This document shows, in pieces, positions 15,201-29,347 of a stretch of 64,000 bases of DNA (position 1 is the first letter of the stretch; each line of letters opens with the position of its first letter). Source of the stretch: Siphonodentalium dalli (taxonomy: Eukaryota > Mollusca > Scaphopoda > Gadilida > Siphonodentaliidae). The DNA is taken from the NCBI GenBank assembly GCA_032622095.1, contig CP136062.1:140200351-140264350 (forward strand), given 5' to 3'. The notes under the pieces were generated by a model. That model did not search any database, was not told the DNA's origin, and worked only from the letters and a program-made list of their open reading frames with translations. The position numbers were made by a program, and so were the translations under genes.

Positions 15201-18200
15201 GATTACGTGGATCCTTCTCAGCATCCATAGCCTGTATGAAGCCATACACAAAATCTGTCTCCAACTTTTGTAACTCTAAAACAGATAAAAGATAAGTTAA
15301 TATTACATCTCACAATAAAAGTAAAAAATACCTGGAAAAAAAAATATAGATAAAAAAAAATTCTGAACATTTTATTATAGTCATATATATATAGGCTGTG
15401 TCAGCAAAAAAACTTTGATTTTGGTCTTTGATTTTCTGTTGTTCGGAAGTCACAATAAAATGTGTAGACTTGGCAGTTCAATATAGGCTCAGTCAGGATA
15501 AAGGAAACAAAGGTCTTTTTATTTTAGGCCATATACAACATCAGACTCTGTTACTATGTGGTTAATCATGGTTCAGTCAAGGATAATTAAAATAAATAAT
15601 TTCCTAACAGGCCAAATCAAAATAGTTATTTGAGTCTCAGACACTGCCGCATTGAAATAAATGGGCCGCATTGGACGTTTTAATTTGGATTTTTGATATT
15701 ATGAGAGATTAAAAAAAGTTTTTAAAAAAACATAAAAAATTTTAATTTAAAGGCCCACTTAATTTTCGAGTCTCCGATTATTTTTTTTATAGTGACTTGA
15801 TATACGGTTTTAATAACAATCTATGCCATAAAATATGATTAAAATACTATAATTCATCACTATTTGAAACATCTGTATCTGAAAACTGCTGAAGACTTCC
15901 CCCCTCTTGCAACAGAATTCAAACTTTTTCAATGAAAGGGGAAGAACTCTATCTTTAATATATAGAGTTATTCCCCCGCATTGAAAATAATACTGATTTT
16001 TACTTCAATCTTGATGACAAAACGCGCTAACAACTCAACAAAAACAACATGTCTACAGTTTATTACAATGGATAAGTTGATAATACAATATTTTGGAGCT
16101 TCCTCATTCAAATGGTATATAAAGTAATCTGGGGGTTCGAAAATTAAGTGGGCCTTTAAAGGATTTTGGTATGTTTTTACCAACATGTTCATACGTATTG
16201 AGCATTAATTGCAACATACATGAATGCACATAGTGACATAGAACATTAAGTAGATGACTAGAATGAAGAAAATGATTATAGCTGATCCTCATAGTCTGGT
16301 GTACTTTATGAAATTTAGGATCACATCTTATAATGGACACAATGTAATTTTTATATCAGATTAAATGAGTGTATATGCAAAACAAAGTTCCCTCTATGTT
16401 TTCTGACTATTGCTAGATAATATAAGCTATCATGGTCCATGCTTACGATGTGCACAAAAAAATAAAAAATAAAAATAAAGTCCTCCCTCATTGATTCAGA
16501 AGAAAAAATTGTATGAGACTCCAATAATTATTTTTTAGCCACAGTAGATTAACATACAGAACTTACCTTTTATCCTGACTTGCAGAAGATGGGATATAAT
16601 ACAATAGAGAATGTACCGATCACCCTGTGACAGTGACTGGTTGTGAACCTCCTTAAAAATTACTCTACAAACTTTCTCTGTGATTCCTTCATCTAAGTTA
16701 TCCATTCTGACCTGAAAAATATATTTAAAAAAAATTAAAATAAAGAGCGATATACCAGCCCTCATAATTGGCTATGGAAATCAGCAATGCTGAAGCCACT
16801 TGCTGACGCAAACTGGGCCATGGCAAATGGTTGCCATAGCGGATTGCAGAAGCCAAACAATCTGAATTAAGAGGGCTGGATATACTGAAAGAAGTGAAGA
16901 TTCGGATGTAACTACTCGCCAGTGGTTGGGGTTAGTTCGCTGTTGAAAATGTCCACTAGTTGTAGTGTTGATGAGAGAGATGTGCCAGATCTCAGTGACA
17001 GAGAGTATACAGGTAAGGTAAGGAATCTAGTATAAACTCCAGGTAATATCTCTATCACGAAGTTTACTGAAAGTATTGATCTGATCTGCTTTGTTTTTAG
17101 ATATGACAAGATATATGAGCAAAAGACATTAAGATATGGCATCAGTTTCAAGTTATGTTGGGATATAATAATCTATCAAATGAGTTTCATAAAATCTTAT
17201 CTCCCAACATAACGAATTGAAGAACTTGTATATCACATGAAACGAGAGGCCGATCACGATCGGCAGATGTTAACCCATCCCTTGGCGATAGTAAATTACT
17301 ATGATCGGAATCACAAATGAGAGTTTTGGTGTTGAATTATAGAGTATACTGTTATGTACTATTATAGACAAATGTACATAACACAAATTATTAGAATTTA
17401 TGGGTCACTCGCATTTATATAAGAGAATGCACTGGTACAGCTAAACCACCACAGCCTTGGGTTAAATGTGAAAGGTGGTCTGGACATGGAATACTTGGTT
17501 TAAGAGAGTCAAATTTAAGTTTACAATAATATTGTATCAAATTCTACCAACAATATAGTATAGAGATAAGCCACCTCACTGCTGACCCATTAATATCAAT
17601 TATATATCAGAGCTTTCAACAAATCACAAGAATTGTTTATGTTGAACACTGACTTCTCTATTAAACCAATACCAATTATAATGACCTCAGACCATCTGAA
17701 GATATCACTCTACAGCACAGATGTCCATGTCTACTGTTAATACCATGTGATGTTTATTGTTGAATCTTTATTTAAATTAGATACCATAGCTTTCTTTATC
17801 AGATTATTTGCACATCAATTGGCATAAGAGACATCAGAAAATAATATAGCCTTATCAATAGATAAGTAGTCCCAAGGCATGGGATGAAATTGGTGAATTG
17901 GGTTTAAAGTCGCTCCAAACAAATTTACCAGTACATAACACAAGATTATGGACCGATTTAAAGCAAATTTGGTGTGGTGACTCGGGGTACCCTTGGCAGA
18001 GTTATAATGGTGTTAGTTTTTCAAATTTTGTTACTTTAAATTTTTTTTTTCTTAATTATTTAAACAAAAAAATATTTTATTATATATTATTTTTATTTAT
18101 TTATTCATATTCATTTTTTGTTGGTTAAATTGAGCAAGGAAATCAATCTAAAAAATTTGTTTTTGTTTTTTGTTTTTAAGTGAATATATTTTTTCGAAAA

Positions 18201-21200
18201 AGGGCCATAACTCAGTTAAATATAATCGGATCAAACCCATATTCGAACTCGATCTGTATTTTGGGCTAAGAAACTCGCATACCAAATTTGGTTGCGATCG
18301 GATAGAAAATATTTGAGTTATTGCACCACAGACAGACAGACAGACGGACTAACGACGAGTGGTCAATCCGGACAACGACATTATGTTTACCATACTATGG
18401 TATGGGTAAACATAAAAAACTGAGAGCCTCGCATATATAAGAGAATGCACTGGCTTACAAGGCCAAGTAAATATTGTTAGGTCAATGTATTCTCTTATAT
18501 ATGTGAGGCTCCCTTTGGGAGACTCGCATATATAAGAGAATGCTTTGGCAAAGTGTTTTTTTGCAAAATTTCATCAAGCTCCAGTCATGAAAGGGTTAAT
18601 ACCTGAACATTCCCTAAGTTAACTACTTGTCAGCGAGTTAACTACTAGTACTTGTCAGCTGCCAAAAAGTTAAACAACTCCCCATTATCTCTGCCATATG
18701 TGGTGGAGATAAATGTGCCTTACATACTCATCTCAGATAACATACCAAAGCCAGAATTCCATGCAGGGCTGGAGGCTGTAAGGAGTGATGCTCCTGTAAC
18801 TTCTCAAGAAGAAATGTGCATAAAACATCACCTGTGAAAAGGAAGTTAAAAAAATTATGCAAATTCTATGGAAATTTTTGAATGACACAAGCTAAGCTAA
18901 ACTAGAGGTGAGACTGTCCTAATATGACTCATACCCTCCCCCACAGTGCAATTGGGGTACATTAATGGTAGCCATGTTTGCAAAAAAAAGTTGATAAAAT
19001 GGGATAACTCGGATTAACTCCCCTAAATAGCTGGTTCGCATAGTAGCAAATCTGTGTGTCAAGTTAAAAAATAAATTGACTACAAATTGTTGGAATACAA
19101 GCTTGGACAAAAATATGCAAGTTGTAAAAAAGAGAGGGATAACTCCACTAATAAAAATTGAATGGACCTCATAATCGCAGGTTCCCATGGTACTAAAAAA
19201 TATGTGCAAAGTTTTCAAAAAATTTACTGAAAAATGTAAGGAAACAAGTTTTGTCCACAGATGGTATGACAGGAGACAGATGGATGGACATGTTGATTCC
19301 TATATACGCCCATAACTTTGTTATGGGGGGTATAATGATCTTTAATGGTATTGAGATATATTATATATTCTACCAGATTTCCTTAATGATGTACATATCT
19401 CTAACAGTAAACTGGGCTTGGGACATTTAGTGAAATAAGTTCCCAAACCCATTTTTATAACAGAGAGATGAGTTGACATCTTTTGTTAACATCATTGATT
19501 GGTTCCTTTTCAGATAAATAAATATATCAAAAGATAATATACAGCTGTATGCATGGCAGAGTTTATCAATGAAGCTTATGTTATAAGGAACGTTATTACC
19601 GTGTTGAGACAACATTGAAACTGCATTGAATTAACACACAGCATGGTTGATGTATTGCTAGATCACCTTCAGGAATTTTGACTTATTCCATACCAGTTTT
19701 TTAAGTGAGAGCAGATAAATCAAGAAAATGAATTTAATTACTGGCTGTGAGTGCAGAATAAAGTGAATGCAGACAGTATCACATTAAAAGACAAGTGCAC
19801 CGCTGGGCGGAGGTAACGCCCCCGACTGTACAATCAGAGAGGAGTTTTCTTATTTTTATGCAAATACTTATTAAATGGCACTTTGTAAAGTTATGTTATT
19901 CATGAGTATTTAGTACGATAGATAATCAATTAAATGTTAAAAATGAATGTATTAAATATGAGTTATGTTATGAGTATTTAGTACGAATGAGAATGACTTG
20001 TTAAAATATGACGAGTAAAATATGATATAGAACATGAGGATTAAATTAAATGTTAAAAATGAACATATGATCCATGACCATTTAGCCAGATATTGCTATG
20101 ATTTTAAGTAACATGTTTCCTGAATATGATGAGTTAAATAAAAGAAGTACGCAAAACAACTGGCACCTGCCTTCAGGCTCATATTCCAACTCTCATTAGA
20201 CACAGGCACATTGAAAATGGACTAGCGCAGCGCCAACATAGCCTCAGTCTACAAAAAAGGAGACCGACATCAAGCGGAAAACTATCGTCCTGTGTCCCTA
20301 ACATCAGTACCGTGCAAGCTACTAGAACACCTTATATGCCGCCATATCCATGAACATCTGGAGAAGCACAACATACTAACAAAGCTAAACCATGGCTTTT
20401 GAAGGGGATATTCCTGCAAAACACAACTAGCAGTGACAACACAAGACATCTTACAATCATTTGACAACAAGAAACAGATCGACGTGGCCATCCTTGATTT
20501 CTCCAAAGCTTTCGACACTGTGCCACATGACAGCATATTGACCAAACTAAACAACTACGGTATCACAGGCCCGGTCAACAGATGGCTAGCATCCTTTCTG
20601 AAAGAAAGAAAGATGAGAGTTGCACTCGAGGGGTACTACTCATAAGAAGTTGACGTGCTATCAGGAGTACCACAGGGAACAGTATTGGGACCGCTGCTTT
20701 TTCTCTGTCACATAAATGACCTACCGGACACAGTAACATCACAAGTCCGCCTATTCGCTGATGACTGCCTCCTGTACAACCAGATAAACACCTACAAAGA
20801 CCACGAAATATTGCAACAAGATCTACGCAAACTGGAATCATGGGCCACCAAATGGGGGATGCGCTTTAATCCAACTAAGTGCTACATTATGAGCCTAAAG
20901 CAGAAGACACAAAGATTTTACCAACTAGCAGGGCAGATACTCCAAGAAGTCACAAACAACCCGTACCTTGGCGTCCAATTCTCCAATGACATGCAGTGGC
21001 AGCACCACATCGAGTCCACCACGAAGAAGGCAAACTCCACCCTCGGCTTCCTTCGGCGAAATCTCAGGTACTGCCAAATGGATCTTAGAAAAACGGCATA
21101 CATAGCATTAGTCCGCCCTCAGCTAGAGTATGCAGCAACAATCTGGGATCCACACTATGAAAAGGACAAGACAAAACTGGAGAAGGTGCAACGCAAAGCA

Positions 21201-24200
21201 GCAAGATTTATAAAACAGGACTACCGAACGAGAGAGAAAGGCTGTGTAACATCAATGAACTTCAACTACCATCCCTAGAAGCAAGAAGAAAGGAACAGAG
21301 ACTGACACTATTTTACAAAGTGGTTAAGGGATCAGCCCTGGGTATCAACTCCGAACACTACCTAAGAAACTACCGCCCAAAGAGGAAAAAGAAACCCACA
21401 AAATTCAAGGACTTTGTTAGTGACATCGTGGAGAAACTAACCACAAATAACGAAAGTGCCTACGAACCAATTCATACAAACACAGACCAATACGGATATT
21501 CCTTCATTCCGAGGACTGTACTTGACTGGAACAAACTGGACAACAGCACAGTCAATGCCGCCGACCTAGAAACATTCAAGGCGGATCTGGGAGAACAAAA
21601 ATAGCGCTCCTCACACCGTCCTGTAAAAGCCAGCTTTGGTCACTAGGACGTAACAACTACAGATACAGAATAAAAATGTTTACTATAGAAGTTTAAGCCA
21701 GGTATGTTATGAGTATTAAATATGAGTTATGTTATGAGTATTTAGTATGAATGAGAATATATAACATGAGGAGTTACAGTTACAACACTTACAGCCAGCA
21801 AACAATAGTAAAAGTAATCTACTATACTAAAGTAATCTACTATAAACTAGCAAGCATACTAGTAGCAATAACTGTTTCCGGCACCAACCGCGAGGAGGCT
21901 TCATATGCAGTGGAAATGCATAAGAAGTGGTCATGGCAAATGATACCTGGTAAGTGTTTGATATACAATGATGATTTAAACCAAGGTATTAATGAATATA
22001 GATTTGGATGAAAAATGAACTGCTTATTAAGGTAGGTTTAAACCAAGGTATTAATGAATATACAATGAATATAGATTTTGATGAAAATTGGAACAGCTTA
22101 AGGTCAGAGAACCTGGTAAGTGTTTATATACAATGATGGTTTAAACCAAGGTATTAATGAATATAGATTTGGATGAAAATTGAACAGCTTAGGTCAGAGA
22201 ATGTACCAAGAATGTAGCCTACCAGGTAACATTTTGACCAAACTTGAGGCCTGGTCAGAACTTTCTTTTCTGAGCACAGAAACTTTCTGGTTAAGCGCTA
22301 TAAAAATACCACATGTTGTTCTATATTAGCTTCAAATTTGGTCTGGTGCCACAAAAAATAGAAGGAAAACTGATTTTTCTAAAAAAAAAAACTGAATTTT
22401 TTAAGTCGAAAAAGGGTCATAACTCTCACAAAAATTATCCGATTGAACCGAAATTTTACCCTGACCTGTATTGCGATATTGGTAATACACAAAAAAAAGG
22501 GTTTTGCAAATAAACAATCCAAAATCAAGTTATCATCTGGAAACCAAAAAAAGTAGCAGAAAACCTTAAATTTCTAAGTCCAAAAAGGGGCGTAACTCTG
22601 GAAAAAATGGGCGGACGAAACCACGGCTATGGGGAAATCTTGTCCCCCCGGCTGGTCTATTGGCATACCAAAGATCAACTGAATTGAATTATCGAAACCA
22701 AAGTTATGAGTTGAAACGTTCGTACGGACGGAAGGACGGGACGACGGACGGAGGGCTCCACTATATACCCCCAAATCTCCATCGGAGATCGTGGGGCATA
22801 ACAACAAATCCACTACAGCAAACTTACATTCTTTAGAAGATAAATGTGCTGGTGGCAGTTTGTGTAGAACATTCCCAATAAGATGTGTTGCTCTGGCCCG
22901 GGAAGTCGTCTCTGTGTCTGTTAGATAGCATCTATATGAAAAGATAACAAGAGCAATGCTAGGGAAAAATCAAGCTACGCGATGTCTGAATGCTGCCGGC
23001 ACGTGTAGTTACTTAATTAAATCTAACAGTTTTTATTGAAGTTTTTGCCAGTTAAAATTCATTCTGGCTTGATCTAGACCATTTTCAAATGAATATGGAC
23101 AATTCAGTTTCTCAGAATAATGCAGAATGAATTGTACGGTAACCTACAAAAATCTCAAATAAATAAATGCGACATTTCTTCACATTACATGTAGGTGCGG
23201 GCAGCGGTAAGTCCTGCATAGGGGACTGAACTCTGCATGGAGATTGGGGAAAAATATGCCAGTGGTAATTCCAACAAAGGACAATAACTCTGGTGAAAAT
23301 TGGTGGGCGGAACTCAAATTCTAACTTGACCTGTATTTTGTACTAGTAAAAAAGAATTACCAAAACAATTAGTTTTTAGATGAATGTAAAATAGCACAGA
23401 AACAAAAGCTATATTTGCTGTAATAAGATAAGTCACAGATTTTACTAGTCACTGCACATGTGTGACACATAATATCATCATATTCTAGTCCCAAAATACA
23501 TTGTTTTTTTTTAATTTTAGAAGAGAAGACCAAAATATTTTAAGGCCAATATCCAAAGAAACTCATTTTACATTGTATATTTAATATTCAAGGGGCTCAA
23601 TTCTACAAAACTATATTTTCTTTTGCCAGCCAATGATATTGATCGTTTGTCACAGTAACATACATTTTCTGATGAGTGAGAATTAAATTTCACCAATAAA
23701 TAAAAGCACAGCCATCCAGGAAAGGAGACCAAATTCATATTTATTTGTGAATTACTCTCAAGGGTAATTAGTTACTGTTAAGAGTAATTATGTTATGCTT
23801 AAATGTAGAGTAATTATGTTATGCTTAAATGTAATTCCATTATGTAGTTAATATTTTGCATTAATGACTATGCTTAAGCATAGTTTTCTATTATGCTTAA
23901 GGTTAATTCAATTTTCAAGCTCTGACGAATAATGCTAACTGGTAAGTGTAATTCAATTAATCTAGTAAGTGTAATTCAATTAAACTAGTAAGTGTAATTC
24001 AATTAAGCTTATTGCAGATACAATCTCTCAAAACTCCCTCCAGGTTGAAATGGCTTCATAGGAAGCCTTTTTCACATTTATTTCTATTTGAGCTGAAGCG
24101 CAAATGATTTGCACTGAAGTGCAAATCATTTAGGCTAAATGAAGAGCAAATAATTTGCGCTGAGCACAAATACATAATGTTTATGTTGAAGTATTATTCA

Positions 24201-27200
24201 TTTGCGCTGAAACACAAACAAAAATCAATATGCATTAATTTCTCCCAAAACTCAAATTGAATCACGCCATGAATACATGTACATTACTCAAACAATGGCC
24301 TACTAATTTTGATGCCAAGCATGGATTGTTAGAAGCAGAGACTCCACCCATATTATGGTATGGATGGACTCAATTCTTCAGAGTCTGTGGGCAGTCTTAG
24401 GTATTAGGTATTTGCGCTTTTAGTGCAAATAAATTGACCATATTTGGGCTTCAGTGTAAATAAATTAGGCTTCAGTACAAATGTTGCACTTCAGCGTAAA
24501 TAAGGAATATATGTGGAAAAACCATTGACATATCTAAGTCATTGATCAAAATAATTTCATAATACTTCAGGTAGGTGGAGGCACTGCCCACACTGATACC
24601 ATTTTAGGTCATACCATTCTATCTAAGGTAAGAAACATAATTTACACTGCATAATTCAATTACATGTACTCCTAAGGCTAAGCATATTAAATATAAGATA
24701 GAATTATGCTTAAGAATAACGCAGCCAAGTATGCATAAGTGTCATTAATTTACACTTAAGCATAATTTCATAATGCTCAAACACAATTTTGAAATACGCC
24801 TAAACATAATTGATTTTCATGCATAATTGATTTATGCTTTAAATAGTGTAATTGATTTACTCTTCAATCTTGATCCGCTTACTTATATCTTTCTAACCAT
24901 CACAAAGTATCTACAGCAGGGAATTTGAGATACTTTGGACATTTCTGGCCACAGCATACATGTATATTACATGTATATGTAGATGATTGAGCAATCCACT
25001 AGTAGTTGAAGCCACTTACCGCAGTTCCTCTATCAGACTCAATAGACTTGAATTTCTAGATATAATTCCTGAAAGACAACACACATAAAAACAGTCAATG
25101 ATACTTTATATTTAAAATGACATGTCCTGTTGGGGACTCCCAACACCAATTCTCTATTAAAAGGTGCTAAAAATAAAATAAAAGGTCGCAGACCACATGT
25201 CCCCCGACTCGAGTGGTAAACTTCATGATTGGATTTGTTAGAAGGATACTATTTGCAACAATGTTATACAGTATATAGATGTTGCAAACCACCGAAAAAT
25301 TTCTTGGCAAAATTTCTTGGACAAAACAACCCGATGAACAAACGCATGCAAACGCGACAAAAATGGTATTTTTGTTTTAGCTATATAGATGTTGCAAATC
25401 ACCAGCATGTTAGGAACAATATCCCAGAGTTTCAAATCTCTACATTTAAAACTGTAGGAGGAGTTGATTACACCATGAAGGTACCCAATCTAATCCAAAA
25501 GGCAAAAATGTTCCAAATTTTCTAAGTCGAAAACCCCCCAAAAATATGGAAAAAATTATATTTTTCATTAGCTATATAGATGTTGCAAATCACCAACATG
25601 TTAGTAACAATATCCCAGAGTTTCAAATCTCTACATTTAAAACTGTAGGAGGAGTTGATTACACCATGAAGGTACCCAATCTCATCCAAAAGGCAAAAAT
25701 GTTCCAAATTTTCTAAGTCGAAAACCCCCCAAAAAATATGGAAAAAATTATATTTTTGATTAGCTATATAGATGTTGCAAATCACCAACATGTTAGGAAC
25801 AATATCCCAGAGTTTCAAATCTCTACGTTTAAAACTGTAGGAGGAGTTGATTACACCATGAAGGTACCCAATCTCGGACGCACGGACGCACGGACGGACG
25901 GAGGGACGCACGGACGGACGAGGGTCATTTCTATAGTCCTCCGACGGAAACGTCGGGGGACAATAATGTGTGCTCTACTGGTCCCGGTATAAATGCCATG
26001 TTGTGACATAGTTGTAATATCATGCACCTATTGTCCTATTATAACATCAAACTGAGGACAGTTGGTTCACAGGATCTAGAGACAAAGAATCAGCAGTTTC
26101 ATTATATATGTAGTCTTAGACATACTAGTAGTACATGTACATTGAATCATCTGACAAAGTATATTGTATGCCACTTTTAACTTGAGCCACAAATATTAAA
26201 CACCAAAACAGGGACAGGTGATGGAATATTTACATTTACATGACATACAACACTAGTACTTGTATATGATGAATCTGAAATTCAGAGTGATAGCACAAAT
26301 ATTAGTACATTTCATTTAGCCAAAGGAAATTGGGGATTTCTCCATTCTTAATATGACACAGGGGTGGTAAGTAGTTTTAAATTGTGCTAAAGGGCAATTA
26401 ATGGACCTTTCCACAGCTGTCAATCAAATATTTATTAGCAGATATTTTCGACCAATCAGCGACTGAGCTGGCCAATGGCTGCATTGAAAATTCTGTTGCC
26501 ATCTTTCTTCACCCTAATTTTGATATCCATGCGTACATTCAGTGTTAAATTGGCTATGTTCAAACAACTTTTTTGTTGTCAAATCATGATACACTGAGAT
26601 TTACATTTGCGCCATGATCTTCTAAATTTATCCGTGATTATAACTATGATTTTCATTTAGCATGACACTAGTCATAATTTTCACATTTAATTGCAAAACG
26701 AATGTGCGTTCTCTGGTTTAGATATATTAAACAGTTCAGGGATCTGTCTGTCTGTTCTGGTCTGTTTTTCTTCCAGAGCCCTTGACAGATTTCAACCAAA
26801 TTTGGTGTGCTGCCTCATGGGGGTACCCCAGCAGATGTTACAACGGCCGTATTTTTTAAATTAAAAATTTTAAACAAAATTAAATTTGAATTACTTTGTT
26901 TTTCAAAATTGTAAATTTTTTTTAGCAAGAAGTTTCAATCTAAATTCTAAAAAGAAAATTGAAAAATTAAATTAAAAAAGAAATTCAATTTAATTAAAAA
27001 AAATTTAAAGTTTCAATCTAAAAAGAAAATTAAAAACTTAGATTTTTTTTTAAAATTTAATTTAGAAAATAAAAATTTTAATTAAAAAAATGTTTTTTAA
27101 TCAAACTGCTTAAAAGATCAAAATTTGCACGAATCATATACATGAATCTGTTTCAGCTAGTGCAAGTGCTGATGTGTTCACTTCGGATGTCGATCTCGCG

Positions 27201-29303
27201 TAACAGACAATATTTATATGGGTAAAGTCTTATTACCAGTGGGCAGTACTACCGCTGTATGGGAGGCCAAATTCACATTTAATAGCTAATTACGCTTAAG
27301 CATAATGCCTTTATGCTTAAGCATAATGCCATTATGCTTAAGTGTAATGCCATTACACTTAAGCGTAATAGGTTTTCATAGCCTTACTACCTTACATATA
27401 ATGGTATCATCTAAGGTAGATATATATTAAAAGTTACCACGCTGGTCATCCGTGTAACGAGGACCCGGATAAGTAACGGCGGACCCGACTTCCGTGTGAT
27501 TAAATTGTCTCGGGTTATTCCAGAAAAACGGTGAGTAAATACCTTTAAAATTAATCGACCTATATTTTAGTGTGCATATTGTTTTGGTACGATATTAGTC
27601 TTAATCGGTGGATGCTAAATTTATGTCAACGTGTCCACATTTAATGTAAAAAGAGGAAAGTTGTGGCAACATCCTGAAAATGCACGCAAATTTACCCAAA
27701 AAATAATGTTATCACGGGCAAATCTGAACAAATCGTAATTTTGAGGTAGCGCCGGGATCCAGGTCGTTGAATTATCAGCAACACAACCACTGCCAAGCAA
27801 CCATTTACCAGCAATTCGAATATTTAGCATTATCATCGAGTAATGAGGACCCGTTAGTATGTAACGCTGGACGTGCTTCAGAAATCACCTTGATTAACCG
27901 CGGACGCGAATATTCAGACAAACAATTTATTTAGAAACATTACTGTTTTGAATGTATAAGGAATCACATTTGTATGTGTTTTACCAATATTTGTTGAAAT
28001 GTTAACCATCTGTTTCACAGCACATTTTAAACAGACGACTTGGGTGATTCCTCGATCTTGTCATTACTCTGTTTCTTTTTGTACAACTAAGAGTGCATAT
28101 TAATGTTTGCTATCAATAGGTACGTGCATGGTTGGGTGGATTTCGGACCGTAGCCGTCAGCGAGAGAATATCACTCAAGCTAATATGGGACCTTGATGCA
28201 AATTACACGTGTGTATGGAAATCACTAACACACGCCAGCACGTATGTTGTGATACTCAAACTGTAAATTTGTTGTTGAACATTTCAAGCCTTATAAAATC
28301 CACAAATGTGAATTCCAGACCAATAATAAGCTTGAGTTTCCCAGCAATAAAGGTAATTTTCAAACCCAGGACTGAAATTGCTGTCAGTTTAAATGTCCAA
28401 ACCTTGTTGAGTTAACCATATGTCATAACGAGTGTAAGATTTGAGATATTAGATGGAAAATACGAAGGGGTCGCAAATGAAATACAGTTTAACGCTTGAA
28501 TTCTCTTATTCTACAGGAATGGATGAGATAACACCTACCCCATTCCGATATTCCACCTGCAAACTGCCATTCACCATTCGTAATTTGCTCTAAGTTTCAA
28601 CATCAGTGTTTTCTCTATAGTTTCCAAAGATATATTGGATTAATGAGTTCTCCGAATAACTCATCGCTAATACATGTACTTCAAAAACAGGATATCGAAC
28701 AGATTCATTTAAGGAGATTTTGGGGTATGTTAAGGTATGGAAAATTCAGGCGGGGGGGGGGGGGGGGGGGGAGATAAACTGGGTGATTTTCAATAAAAAA
28801 AAATCTGAACAATAATGTCTCTGCCGAAGAAAAGACATGCTTCCTTGCCACCAATGATAGTTTTTCTAAGTCACATAGTCATAGTGAATGATAAAATGAG
28901 ACTATCTCGGCAATAGATGTTAAGGTATGGAAAATTCAGGCGGGGGGGGAAATAAACTGGGTGATTTTCAATAAAAAAAAATCTGAACAATAATGTCTCT
29001 GCCGAAGAAAAGACATGCTTCCTTGCCACCAATGATAGTTTTTCTAAGTCACATAGTCATAGTGAATGATAAAATGAGACTATCTCGCCAATAGATGTTA
29101 AGGTATGGAAAATCCAGGTGGGGGGGGGGGGAGATAAACTAGGTAAATTCCAATGAAAATTCTCCGAACTATAATTATTGTCTCTTTTACAGAAAAATCA
29201 TGCTTCCTTGTCACCTGTGATAGTTTTTCTTAGTCACATAGTGATAGTGAACGATAAAATGAGACTAACTCGCCAATAGATGTTAAGGTATGGAAAATTC
29301 AGG

Positions 29304-29347
<44 letters not shown>

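Noticed and set aside
25229..25992. Open frames of 84-129 codons on both strands
   Set aside because: Repeated peptides follow the 191-bp tandem unit; this is repeat coding by chance.
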